A DNA stretch of 37,722 nt from an uncultured Ruminococcus sp. (GTDB lineage: Bacteria > Bacillota > Clostridia > Oscillospirales > Ruminococcaceae). Each line of letters opens with the position of its first letter. The stretch's first letter is position 1. Shown piece after piece: positions 8,695-16,049 of this stretch. Both the position numbers and the translations under genes were made by a program. The notes beneath the pieces are model-generated. The model did no database searches and was not told the origin of the DNA. It was given only the letters and a program-made list of their open reading frames with translations. Location: positions 1 to 37,722 of the forward strand of contig CAMWVV010000004.1 of the NCBI GenBank assembly GCA_947177755.1. The letters are read 5' to 3'.

Positions 8695-9705
8695 ATGGCT
8701 GAATATATTTCACAAGGTGTTTTCAGACTTGCAAACACGGTAAAAATTGAAAGTTTTGCCGGCGTTGCCGGTTCAAAGGAGGGCAAAGGTCCTCTCGGAA
8801 CATATTTCGACAAGGTAGTTGAAGACAGTCATTTCGGTAAGGATTCATGGGAAAAAGCAGAAAGCAGATTCCAGCTTGAAGCGGTAAGTCTTGCGGTACA
8901 GAAAGCAGGAATAACAAAAGAAGATATTGATGTTATATGTTCGGGCGACCTGATTAACCAGTGTATCGGTTCAACTTACGGACTTCGTGAACTTGAAATA
9001 CCTTTCCTCGGTATTTACGGTGCTTGTTCCACTATGGCGGAGGGACTGCTTATATCCTCGATTCTCACGGACAACAACGTTGCCAACCGTGCAGTAGCGG
9101 TTACATCATCGCATTTTTCGACGGCAGAAAGACAGTTCCGTTTTCCCCTTTCATACGGCGGACAGCGTACACCTACTGCACAATGGACGTGTACTGCTTC
9201 AGGTGCGGTAATACTTTCACAGAATACAGGAATGATTAAAATTGTCGGTGGTTGTATAGGAAAAATAACCGACATGGGTATAAATGATATAAATAATATG
9301 GGCAGTGCAATGGCTCCTGCCGCCGCCGAAACAATAAGGCGTTACCTTACCGCCACAAATACAGTCCCTGCGGATTATGATTTTATAGTTACGGGAGATT
9401 TAGGTGTTGTGGGCAGTAAATTGATTATAGAATTTTTGCAGAAACAGGAAATTGATATTTCAGTACAGCACCGTGACTGTGGCTGTATGATTTTTGACAA
9501 CGAAAATCAGGATACACACTGCGGAGGTTCGGGCTGTGGTTGCAGTGCAAGCGTACTGTGTAGTTATTTTCTTCCCATGCTTGAAAGAGGAGAAGTAAAA
9601 AACATTCTCTTTGTTGCCACAGGTGCATTAATGTCCCCCATGTCATTACAGCAGGGTGAATCAATTCCGTCAATCGCCCATCTTGTACATCTAAGAAAGG
9701 ACTGA
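8695..9705 (+). CDS. spoVAD: Stage V sporulation protein AD
   Basis: A 336-residue thiolase-fold protein, normal length for SpoVAD, which binds dipicolinic acid and takes part in its uptake into the forespore. Visible conserved blocks are SFAGVAGSKEGKGPLG near the N terminus, the thiolase-like Cys region YGACSTMAEG (about residues 107-116), SSHFSTAERQFRFPL, and CGGSGCGCSASV near the C terminus. The start ATG 8695 has ACGGAGG at 8681-8687. spoVAE follows after five bases. In Bacillus and most Clostridia spoVAC directly precedes spoVAD; here that place is occupied by a Ca2+-ATPase gene, which is unusual. Confidence 0.95.
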   Translation: MAEYISQGVFRLANTVKIESFAGVAGSKEGKGPLGTYFDKVVEDSHFGKDSWEKAESRFQLEAVSLAVQKAGITKEDIDVICSGDLINQCIGSTYGLRELEIPFLGIYGACSTMAEGLLISSILTDNNVANRAVAVTSSHFSTAERQFRFPLSYGGQRTPTAQWTCTASGAVILSQNTGMIKIVGGCIGKITDMGINDINNMGSAMAPAAAETIRRYLTATNTVPADYDFIVTGDLGVVGSKLIIEFLQKQEIDISVQHRDCGCMIFDNENQDTHCGGSGCGCSASVLCSYFLPMLERGEVKNILFVATGALMSPMSLQQGESIPSIAHLVHLRKD

Positions 9706-9710
9706 AAAAT

Positions 9711-10073
9711 ATGCTCTGGGATTTTATAAAGGCCTTTATGGTTGGCGGTGCGATATGTGCCGTCGGACAGCTTCTCATTGACTATACAAAATTAACCCCT
9801 GCCCGAATACTGACAAGTTTTGTGGTTGCAGGTGTGGCATTATCCGCACTCGGAATATATAAACCGCTTGTTGACTTTGCAGGAGCAGGTGCTTCCGTTC
9901 CGCTTACGGGATTCGGTCATCTTCTTGCCGAGGGTGTCCGCAAAGCTGTTTCACGTGACGGATTTTTAGGTATATTTACAGGCGGTATGACTTCAGCCGC
10001 CGCTGGTATAACCGTAGCACTTCTTGCAGGACTTTCAGCGTCGGCAGTATTCAAACAAAAAGACAAGAACTGA
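9711..10073 (+). CDS. spoVAE: Stage V sporulation protein AE
   Basis: A 120-residue membrane protein of the SpoVAE (AEb) family with hydrophobic segments at about residues 5-25, 30-52 and 93-113. The sequence GGAICAVGQLLIDYTKLTPA and the GAGASVPLTGFGHLLAEGV block are characteristic. It works with SpoVAC and SpoVAD in moving Ca2+-dipicolinate across the inner forespore membrane. GAAAGGA within the end of spoVAD precedes its ATG, so the two genes form one operon. No spoVAC is present in the window. Confidence 0.95.
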   Translation: MLWDFIKAFMVGGAICAVGQLLIDYTKLTPARILTSFVVAGVALSALGIYKPLVDFAGAGASVPLTGFGHLLAEGVRKAVSRDGFLGIFTGGMTSAAAGITVALLAGLSASAVFKQKDKN

Positions 10074-10076
10074 TAT

Positions 10077-10118
10077 AAAAAAGGCATTTCCGTTTTTAAT
10101 TGGAATTGCCTTTTTATT
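10077..10118 (+). terminator. Terminator of spoVAD-spoVAE
   Basis: AAAAAGGCATTTCC pairs with GGAATTGCCTTTTT with a single mismatch, around a short T-rich loop (10077-10115), and a T-rich tail follows. It begins four bases after the spoVAE stop. Confidence 0.85.
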
Positions 10119-10206
10119 ATACATATAACATTTCACCAAATAAAATTCTGAAACCAATAATTATATTGTAATTTGTTACAAATCTGATTTTTTTTCAGTT
10201 TTTCTG

Positions 10207-10235
10207 TTGACTTTTCGGAAAACCTGTGATATAAT
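10207..10235 (+). promoter_or_regulatory. Consensus promoter of the tRNA pair
   Basis: TTGACT (10207-10212), 17 bp, then TATAAT (10230-10235) with TG one base upstream (extended -10). It lies 42 bp before tRNA-Met, as expected for a strong stable-RNA promoter. Confidence 0.85.
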
Positions 10236-10276
10236 AATAAACGTCGTAAGGCAGTAATGGCAGAAGCGACAAATAT

Positions 10277-10353
10277 GGCGGCATAGCTCAGTTGGCTAGA
10301 GTACTCGGTTCATACCCGATTGGTCGTTGGTTCAAATCCTACTGCCGCTACCA
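10277..10353 (+). tRNA. tRNA-Met (CAT), elongator type
   Basis: A 77-base tRNA with anticodon CAT at 10311-10313 in loop TTCATAC. Acceptor arms GGCGGCA and TGCCGCT pair (first pair G-T), the T loop is TTCAAAT, and CCA is encoded (10351-10353). It lacks the three G-C pairs of the initiator anticodon stem, so it is an elongator Met tRNA; the lysidine-modified Ile(CAT) class is the alternative. Two stem mismatches are seen: C-T at the top of the anticodon stem and T-T in the middle of the T stem. Confidence 0.93.
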
Positions 10354-10361
10354 CTTAAAGA

Positions 10362-10436
10362 GGCCCGTTGGTCAAGCGGTTAAGACATCGCCCTTTCACG
10401 GCGGAATCATGGGTTCGATTCCCGTACGGGTCACCA
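10362..10436 (+). tRNA. tRNA-Glu (TTC)
   Basis: A 75-base tRNA with anticodon TTC at 10395-10397 in loop CTTTCAC. Acceptor arms GGCCCGT and ACGGGTC pair (one G-T), the T arm GGGTTCGATTCCC is canonical, and CCA is encoded (10434-10436). It lies eight bases after tRNA-Met and is surely co-transcribed with it. Confidence 0.96.
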
Positions 10437-10439
10437 AGG

Positions 10440-10476
10440 AAAGAAACTGTATTAATTTACAGTTTCTTTTTTTATC
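10440..10476 (+). terminator. Terminator of the tRNA operon
   Basis: AAAGAAACTGTA (10440-10451) pairs perfectly with TACAGTTTCTTT (10458-10469) around a 6-nt loop, followed by a T-run. Confidence 0.9.
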
Positions 10477-10506
10477 TGAAAAATCAACGGCATTATAATA
10501 ACATCA

Positions 10507-10541
10507 AAAAAGACAGTATAATTCAAATATACTGTCTTTTC
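10507..10541. terminator. Second, bidirectional hairpin terminator
   Basis: AAAAGACAGTATA (10508-10520) pairs perfectly with TATACTGTCTTTT (10528-10540). The minus-strand reading has a T-run after the stem, so it probably ends the minus-strand DUF4234 transcript and backs up the tRNA terminator. Confidence 0.8.
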
Positions 10542-10591
10542 TTAATATTGCTGTTTATTGTGGCATTTAAAATAATTACAATTATTCAGAT

Positions 10592-10999
10592 TTAACCATG
10601 AATATTATAATTTTCAGAAAGTTTATTCATTGCAACGCACATCTTATGTAAATAAACAAAAGGTCCGACTATAACAATAGCACCAAGGACGTACCAAAGC
10701 CAGAACGTACCTGCATTGAAACTATAATCTATACCTCTTCTTTTGAGTTCATTGCCGATACGGTCGGAAATATTATGGCACCATACCAGAAGACCTATAC
10801 CCAATGTAAGCGGAGCAACAACAAAACACATAAGGCAGTAATGCATAGTTTTTCTGCCGTCATATCTTGAAGCTATTGCGTTGACATCTTTAGAAAGTCC
10901 CGAATAAAAAATAATGCCGTAAATACCAAAAGTTATTAATGAAAGAAGAATTACTTTAAGTAAATCTCTGCTTGTAGAGAGCTGTCCCACAGGTGCAGA
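10592..10999 (-). CDS. DUF4234 membrane protein, C-terminal body cut off from its own 5' end
   Basis: Codons from SAPVGQLSTSRDLL to the stop (135 residues) match the DUF4234 domain: SLITFGIYGIIFYSGLS, the ASRYDGRKTMHYCL block, GNELKRRGIDYSF and a final hydrophobic segment. There are three or four membrane helices. The usual Gln/Asn/Tyr-rich N terminus is missing. The frame stays open to 11179, but those extra codons are the antisense reading of that very N terminus, which lies on the plus strand at 11069-11164. As it stands the gene has no proper promoter, ribosome site or start. Flipping 11000-11164 would restore all of them and give 167 codons. The family's function is unknown. Confidence 0.8.
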   Translation of the reverse strand, partial: SAPVGQLSTSRDLLKVILLSLITFGIYGIIFYSGLSKDVNAIASRYDGRKTMHYCLMCFVVAPLTLGIGLLVWCHNISDRIGNELKRRGIDYSFNAGTFWLWYVLGAIVIVGPFVYLHKMCVAMNKLSENYNIHG

Positions 11000-11164
11000 A
11001 TATAATATGGTATAATGATAAAAATTGCATTTTTTGTGGTTTATATGAATAGTAAAGGAGTAAAAAAGATGGATTATCAAAATAATAACCCATACGGTCA
11101 GAATAATAATTCGTATGGTCAGAACCCAAACCAATATGTGCAGAATAACACACAGTATGTATAT
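11000..11164. other. Inverted (possibly invertible) promoter-and-start segment of the DUF4234 gene
   Basis: The segment is bounded by ATATA (11000-11004) and its complement TATAT (11160-11164). It carries, in plus orientation, TATAAT (11011-11016) with TGG before it, AAAGGAG (11054-11060) and an ATG (11069) opening a Gln/Asn-rich peptide. Computed inversion joins codon TAT (11162-11164) to TCT (complement of 10999-10997) in frame. It also places TTGACT (minus strand, 11176-11171) exactly 17 bp from TATAAT. In the present orientation both the promoter and the gene are split. No recombinase gene is adjacent. Confidence 0.72.
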
Positions 11165-11188
11165 ATAATAAGTCAACACAAAATATAA
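11069..11188 (+). pseudogene. Displaced N-terminal fragment of the DUF4234 gene
   Basis: ATG 11069 with AAAGGAG eight bases upstream opens a 39-codon frame beginning MDYQNNNPYGQNNNSYG, a low-complexity Gln/Asn/Tyr/Gly tail typical of the start of DUF4234 proteins. The first 32 codons are genuine. The last seven, after 11164, run into flanking DNA and stop at TAA 11186-11188. In the present orientation it could encode only this short peptide. Confidence 0.7.
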
Positions 11189-11263
11189 TATAATCGGAAT
11201 TTTTATATGTTATCTGATTTCAATAACTGAGATTTGCTGTATTTTAACATAATTTGGTAATTA

Positions 11264-11292
11264 TTGACTTTTAAAACGTTCTATGATATAAT
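11264..11292 (+). promoter_or_regulatory. Consensus promoter of the ADP-ribosylglycohydrolase gene
   Basis: TTGACT (11264-11269), 17 bp, then TATAAT (11287-11292) preceded by TGA (extended -10). The predicted transcript begins near 11299, just before GGAGG. Confidence 0.85.
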
Positions 11293-11321
11293 AACTAAAA
11301 TATTTATATTGTAAGGAGGCA

Positions 11322-12386
11322 TTGACTATTAATACTTTAAGCAAATATAAAGCCTGCCTGATTGGCGGTGCAATAGGTGACGCTCTCGGTTATACTGTTG
11401 AGTTTATGCATGAAAGGAACATTTTCAATGAGTACGGCGAAAACGGCATAACAGAATATGAAATCATAAACGGAAAAGCCATTATTTCCGACGATACACA
11501 GATGACCCTTTTCACCGCAAACGGTCTTCTGCTTGGTGCAAAAGACGGCTCATATATTCACTCGATATATGATTGTTATAAAGAATGGTTTATAACACAG
11601 AACTGCGGATATGAAACAAAATCAAAATGCCGTGATTTGCTTGTTTCATGGCTTTTAGACGTTCCAGAGCTGTGGTCAAGACGAGCGCCAGGATTTACTT
11701 GTATTAATGCTATCTCCTTAGGTAAAATGGGTTCTGTAAGAAATCCCATAAACGACAGTAAAGGTTGTGGCGGTGTAATACGTGTTGCACCCGTCGGACT
11801 GTTTTTCAAGAACACAAGCATTATTTCACAGACCGATATGTTAGCCGCTGAAGCTTCCGCAATTACTCACGGTCATGAACTGGGTTATATTCCGTCCGCT
11901 GCTTTTGCACACATTATAAACCTTATTTCACACAGTAATATTTCACTCAGAGATGCAGTAAACGACAGCATTTCCCATACAGAAAAACTTTTCAAAAATG
12001 CTGAACATATCAGATATTTCAGTAAACTCATGAAAAAGGCTGTAAAGCTTTCCGAAAAGAAATACAGTGACCTTGATGCTATTCACGAACTCGGCGAAGG
12101 CTGGGTAGCGGAAGAAACTCTTGCAATTGCCGTCTACTGTGCATTAAAATATGAAAACGATTTTGAAAAAGCAATTGTAACATCTGTAAATCACAACGGC
12201 GACAGCGATTCCACGGGAGCAGTTGCAGGAAACATTATCGGTGCATATCTCGGTATGGACTCTATACCACAGAAATTTCTTGACAATCTCGAAATCAGTG
12301 GCGTTATTTCTGAAATAGCAGAAGATTTATATAAATATGACCTTGATGAATATCAGGAAGAAATGAAAAGCAAGTATAAAATCTGA
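11322..12386 (+). CDS. ADP-ribosylglycohydrolase family protein
   Basis: A protein of about 354 residues of the DraG/ARH family, which removes ADP-ribose from proteins or small molecules using a binuclear Mg2+ site. Metal-ligand motifs are present: GAIGDALGY near the N terminus, SDDTQMTLFTANGLL (about residues 54-68) and GDSDSTGAVAGNIIGA near the C terminus. Start choice is a problem. GGAGG at 11315-11319 is only two bases from TTG 11322. ATT 11325 has ideal spacing and sits where relatives begin Met-Asn-Thr. I give TTG 11322 but ATT is possible. No ADP-ribosyltransferase is seen nearby. It is monocistronic, with its own promoter and terminator. Confidence 0.9.
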   Translation: MTINTLSKYKACLIGGAIGDALGYTVEFMHERNIFNEYGENGITEYEIINGKAIISDDTQMTLFTANGLLLGAKDGSYIHSIYDCYKEWFITQNCGYETKSKCRDLLVSWLLDVPELWSRRAPGFTCINAISLGKMGSVRNPINDSKGCGGVIRVAPVGLFFKNTSIISQTDMLAAEASAITHGHELGYIPSAAFAHIINLISHSNISLRDAVNDSISHTEKLFKNAEHIRYFSKLMKKAVKLSEKKYSDLDAIHELGEGWVAEETLAIAVYCALKYENDFEKAIVTSVNHNGDSDSTGAVAGNIIGAYLGMDSIPQKFLDNLEISGVISEIAEDLYKYDLDEYQEEMKSKYKI

Positions 12387-12395
12387 ACATATGTA

Positions 12396-12424
12396 AAAGG
12401 ACATACCATAGTATGTCCTTTTTC
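12396..12424 (+). terminator. Terminator of the ADP-ribosylglycohydrolase gene
   Basis: AAGGACATAC (12397-12406) pairs perfectly with GTATGTCCTT (12411-12420) around a 4-nt loop, followed by TTTTCC. Confidence 0.88.
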
Positions 12425-12466
12425 CTTGTTTTAAGGTATATTATTACATTTTACGGCATATTATTT

Positions 12467-12481
12467 CCTGATATAATCAGG
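12467..12481 (+). promoter_or_regulatory. Palindrome overlapping the feoB ribosome site
   Basis: CCTGATATAATCAGG is a 6-3-6 inverted repeat whose last bases are the start of the AGGAGG ribosome site of feoB. It also contains TATAAT, but a transcript from it would begin at the ribosome site itself, so an operator or RNA hairpin role is more plausible than a promoter. Confidence 0.4.
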
Positions 12482-12491
12482 AGGTGGTATA

Positions 12492-14540
12492 ATGGAAAAA
12501 AATGAATACCTTGTTGCTCTTGCAGGAAATCCAAATGTCGGAAAATCAACGGTTTTCAATGCTCTTACAGGTATGAACCAGCATACAGGAAACTGGGCAG
12601 GTAAAACCGTATCAAGTGCGGAGGGATATTTTGAATACAAAGATATGAAAATTACTCTTGCCGATATTCCAGGTACATATTCTCTCCGTACAAACTCCGC
12701 CGAAGAAACAACTGCAAGCGATTTTATATGCTTTTCGGGTGCAGACGCTGCTATTATAGTATGTGATGCAACGTGTCTTGAACGCAATCTTAATCTTACT
12801 TTGCAGATTATTGAAGCCATGCCAAAAAGCATAGTGTGCATAAATCTTCTTGACGAGGCTGAAAAAAAGGGAATTGAAATAAATCTTGACCTTTTAAGCG
12901 AACTGCTCGGCGTTCGGGTCATCGGTGTCACCGCACGGAGCGGAAAGGGTCTTGACGAACTTCTTGAATGTCTTTATAACTGCATAAAAGACGGTTCAGA
13001 CATAAAACCGCCTTTAGTTCAGCTCCCCGACAGCATAGAAAAGGCAGTTTCCGAAACTCAGAAAATCATTGAAAACAATATACATAAACTTCCGCCACGT
13101 CTTACCGCACTTCGTATTATTGAGGGTGATACAGATTTTATAGAAAAAGCCCGTCATTTTGAAAATACTGATATTTTTAACGTTCCTGAAATTCACGACA
13201 TAAAGTCCGATTTACACAAACAAGGTTTCACCAAAGAAAAAATTACCGACGAAATTATTTCAGCAGTTATAAACAAATCTGCCGAAATAACCGATAAAAC
13301 AGTAAGTTACAGCAAATCTTCCCCTTACATACGTGACAGGAAACTTGACAGAATTTTTCTCAGTAAACGTTTCGGAATACCTGTGATGATTCTTTTATTC
13401 GGTCTTATTCTCTGGATTACAATTATCGGTGCAAATTATCCGTCTGACCTGCTCGGAAAAATTCTTTTCAGATTCGGCGACATTCTTTCAGACGGTCTGC
13501 AAAAAATTCACGCTCCGCAGTGGCTTGACGGCGTACTTATACAAGGCATTTACCGTGTACTTGCATGGGTTGTGTCAGTAATGCTTCCGCCTATGGCGAT
13601 ATTCTTTCCTATGTTCACACTTCTTGAAGATTTCGGGTATCTCCCACGGATAGCCTTCAATCTCGACCACGGTTTCCGTTGTGCAAACGCCTGCGGAAAA
13701 CAAGCTATAACTATGGCTATGGGATTCGGGTGCAATGCCTGCGGAGTAACGGGCTGTCGGATTATAGATTCCCCACGTGAAAGACTTATTGCAATACTTA
13801 CAAATAATTTCGTTCCCTGCAACGGACGTTTTCCGACTATCATCATGATAATCACAATGTTTTTTGTAACGTCAGGCAGTATTATGTCTGCTGTTGTCCT
13901 GCTTGGTGTAATAATTATCGGCGTTGTAATGACACTTATCATGTCGAAAATTCTGTCATGCACAGTACTGAAAGGCGTTGCCTCGTCCTTTACTCTTGAA
14001 CTCCCCCCCTACCGAAAACCACAGTTTACAAAAGTTATTGTACGCTCAATATTTGACAGAACTATTTTCGTACTTGCAAGAGCCTGCACCGCCGCCGCTC
14101 CGTGTGGTCTGCTTATATGGATAGTTGCAAATGTACACATCGGACAAAACACACTACTTTCATTAACAGCCGATTTTCTTGACCCTTTCGCCTCTCTTAT
14201 GGGTCTTGACGGCGTTATACTTCTCGCTTTTATACTCGGATTTCCTGCAAACGAAATTGTTTTCCCCATAATACTTATGACATATCTTGCACAGGGAAAT
14301 CTTATTGAAATGTCCGACACGGTTCAGCTGCATTCCCTGCTTACAGAAAACGGCTGGAACATAACCACAGCTTTATGTATGATGATTTTTACACTGTTTC
14401 ATTTTCCGTGTGCCACAACCTGCATGACAATAAAAAAAGAAACAGGAAGTATAAAATGGACTGCACTTAGTTTTATACTGCCGACAGTTACGGGAATTAT
14501 TCTTTGCATGATTATAAACGCAGTAAGCATGATATTCTGA
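12492..14540 (+). CDS. feoB: Ferrous iron transporter FeoB
   Basis: A 682-residue Fe2+ transporter with an N-terminal G-protein domain: P-loop GNPNVGKST at residues 13-21, the HTGNWAGKTV switch region, DIPGTYSL and NLLDEAEK. A linker helical domain follows, then a membrane core from about residue 290 with the two gate segments (PCNGRFPT and FGCNACGVTGCRI). The AGGAGGT ribosome site directly precedes ATG 12492. FeoA, usually encoded just upstream, is absent from the window, and the upstream gap is too small to hold it. Length is within the range of the shorter Firmicutes FeoB proteins. The C terminus ends with a final helix and no cysteine-rich FeoC-like tail. Confidence 0.96.
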   Translation: MEKNEYLVALAGNPNVGKSTVFNALTGMNQHTGNWAGKTVSSAEGYFEYKDMKITLADIPGTYSLRTNSAEETTASDFICFSGADAAIIVCDATCLERNLNLTLQIIEAMPKSIVCINLLDEAEKKGIEINLDLLSELLGVRVIGVTARSGKGLDELLECLYNCIKDGSDIKPPLVQLPDSIEKAVSETQKIIENNIHKLPPRLTALRIIEGDTDFIEKARHFENTDIFNVPEIHDIKSDLHKQGFTKEKITDEIISAVINKSAEITDKTVSYSKSSPYIRDRKLDRIFLSKRFGIPVMILLFGLILWITIIGANYPSDLLGKILFRFGDILSDGLQKIHAPQWLDGVLIQGIYRVLAWVVSVMLPPMAIFFPMFTLLEDFGYLPRIAFNLDHGFRCANACGKQAITMAMGFGCNACGVTGCRIIDSPRERLIAILTNNFVPCNGRFPTIIMIITMFFVTSGSIMSAVVLLGVIIIGVVMTLIMSKILSCTVLKGVASSFTLELPPYRKPQFTKVIVRSIFDRTIFVLARACTAAAPCGLLIWIVANVHIGQNTLLSLTADFLDPFASLMGLDGVILLAFILGFPANEIVFPIILMTYLAQGNLIEMSDTVQLHSLLTENGWNITTALCMMIFTLFHFPCATTCMTIKKETGSIKWTALSFILPTVTGIILCMIINAVSMIF

Positions 14541-14547
14541 AAATAAA

Positions 14548-14580
14548 AAGACCGCACCGAAAAAATTTCAGTGCGGTTTG
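14548..14580. terminator. Bidirectional terminator between feoB and the Ter-type operon
   Basis: ACCGCAC (14551-14557) pairs with GTGCGGT (14571-14577), and GAAA/TTTC pairs inside the loop. An A-rich run precedes the stem and a T-rich run follows. It overlaps the 3' end of the converging transglutaminase gene. Confidence 0.75.
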
Positions 14581-15632
14581 TTGTGCTTTGTAATATCAAT
14601 TTTTTTGCGTGGTTCTTTTCCGAACACAATATTTACGGTATTATGCTTGTCATTGAATATTACCGAAAAACGTCTTGTATTTTTATTCATATGTGAAGTG
14701 TGCAGAAGTGCGGACAATGTTTTTTCCCTGAGTTCTTCGGGACTTGTAAATTCTCCCTTGTCCGTCACCGCACGGAATATTATTTTATTTTCACTGAAAC
14801 GCTTTTCTATAAATTCAAAAAGTTCACGATATGTTGAAACAAAACTGTTTGTACTGTAAAAATAGTTAAGACTCGAATCAATGCATTCGGGGAGTGACAC
14901 TCCGCTTAAAACCTGATGGTCAAGCATTATTTCTTTTGTTGTAAGATTAAAGTAGTCATAACTTATATACTGTATATCTTCATGATACATATTGTCCCAC
15001 GTCACATCAACATGATATGATTCGTTTCCTATTTTAACAAGATTCCATGCATGATAGTCGTCTTTTGTAAAATCACCCTCATGATTTGCCTTGCCGAGTA
15101 CTACTATACATTTCATTCCGAACTGATTACAGAGAAGCTTGAAAGCCTTTGCAATTCCCTCACATACTGCCTTATTATCAAGAAAAACTCCCACTATTGA
15201 ATGTGCATTGAAACAATCGTTTCTTTTAAGTGAATCATAGTCATATGCCACACTTTTTGCTATACTGTCATGCAGATATTTTTCAAGCCTGAATCCGTCG
15301 GTCAGAAAAGTCTGTGCCTTTGCGGTAACTTTATTTATAATCTTCTGTATATCGCCGTTTATAGCGTTTACTTCACCGACGTTGTAAATATATTCAGGCA
15401 TAAGAACGTAATAACCTGTATACCCTGCCATTTTTATAACAGTCTGGTTTATATAATAAAAATGCGGATTATCATAAAGAACTTTCAGATAAGTTTCCTG
15501 AACTGTTTCAGGTGTTACATCAAGTGATATGACTATATTCAGACAATAGGCAGAAAGTCCGTTATAAATAATCTTATATATTTCTCTTTCCGCCCTGTTC
15601 ATAATTATATAATAATATCTGTCATTTTTCAT
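14568..15632 (-). CDS. Transglutaminase-like cysteine protease-fold protein
   Basis: A 354-residue protein with a transglutaminase-like core. The putative triad is the Cys in NKAVCEGIAKAFKLL, the His in DDYHAWNLVKI and the Asp in YHVDVTWDN, in the order and spacing of the family. Such domains act as proteases or cross-linking enzymes. There is no signal peptide, so it is probably cytoplasmic. It is the last gene of the long minus-strand Ter-type operon, 38 bp after the zinc-ribbon gene. The N-terminal 90 residues and the C-terminal 110 residues match nothing I recognise. A substrate among the TerD, kinase or LRR proteins is conceivable but not shown. Confidence 0.85.
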   Translation of the reverse strand: MKNDRYYYIIMNRAEREIYKIIYNGLSAYCLNIVISLDVTPETVQETYLKVLYDNPHFYYINQTVIKMAGYTGYYVLMPEYIYNVGEVNAINGDIQKIINKVTAKAQTFLTDGFRLEKYLHDSIAKSVAYDYDSLKRNDCFNAHSIVGVFLDNKAVCEGIAKAFKLLCNQFGMKCIVVLGKANHEGDFTKDDYHAWNLVKIGNESYHVDVTWDNMYHEDIQYISYDYFNLTTKEIMLDHQVLSGVSLPECIDSSLNYFYSTNSFVSTYRELFEFIEKRFSENKIIFRAVTDKGEFTSPEELREKTLSALLHTSHMNKNTRRFSVIFNDKHNTVNIVFGKEPRKKIDITKHNKPH

Positions 15633-15670
15633 TATACTGCTCTCAGCACTCAGATATTCTGCAATGCTTA

Positions 15671-16036
15671 TTAATATCCTCCTGCTTTAAGTTCAAATTC
15701 GTCGGCGGCTACCACTTCTCCCGACTCTCCGCACCATCTGCAACTAAATGATGTATTCTTCGATGACCAGCAGGTGAGTTTTCCGCATGACGAACATTTT
15801 ACCCAGCCCGTTGAACGGCAATGAGGACAACCAGGATATTCGCAGTCAAATTCCATACGTCCTGAAATGACAGTATCTGTATAGCCCTCGTTTGACGCAC
15901 TTTTTTCACTGAGAGGAAATGCCCATGTACAATACCATATGTCATCGCTTCTTCTTTCCATGCGTATTCCGAATGAATCGGACGACACACCGCATCGTGC
16001 CATTACTACGTTTGCTTCTTTTACATTATTTTTCAT
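15671..16036 (-). CDS. Free-standing TerY-C-like zinc-ribbon protein
   Basis: A 121-residue protein. The N-terminal half contains SSDSFGIRMERRSDDIWYCT and WAFPLS. The C-terminal half has the paired metal-binding motifs CPHC, CSSC, C and CRWC in a pattern that fits two zinc knuckles. This resembles the TerY-C domain normally fused to the C terminus of the vWA protein TerY. Here the vWA protein of the operon (19551-20309) lacks that domain, so the two halves appear to be encoded separately. Assignment rests on motif memory; a generic zinc ribbon is the alternative. The gene is 13 bp after the LRR gene. Confidence 0.65.
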   Translation of the reverse strand: MKNNVKEANVVMARCGVSSDSFGIRMERRSDDIWYCTWAFPLSEKSASNEGYTDTVISGRMEFDCEYPGCPHCRSTGWVKCSSCGKLTCWSSKNTSFSCRWCGESGEVVAADEFELKAGGY

Positions 16037-16049
16037 GATATACTCCTAA

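Noticed and set aside
9947-9962. parS-like sequence TGTTTCACGTGACGGA within spoVAE.
   Set aside because: Only one half matches the consensus, the right arm is lost, and it lies in coding sequence; probably chance.
10993-11147. 10-bp direct repeat GTGCAGAATA (10993-11002 and 11138-11147) at both ends of the inverted DUF4234 segment.
   Set aside because: The copies are in direct, not inverted, orientation, so they cannot mediate the inversion. The ATATA/TATAT pair is the one that restores both frame and promoter.
11005-11179. Hydrophobic N terminus of the minus-strand DUF4234 frame (MLTYYIYILCVIL...).
   Set aside because: It is the antisense translation of the displaced Gln/Asn-rich N-terminal coding sequence and has no ribosome site.
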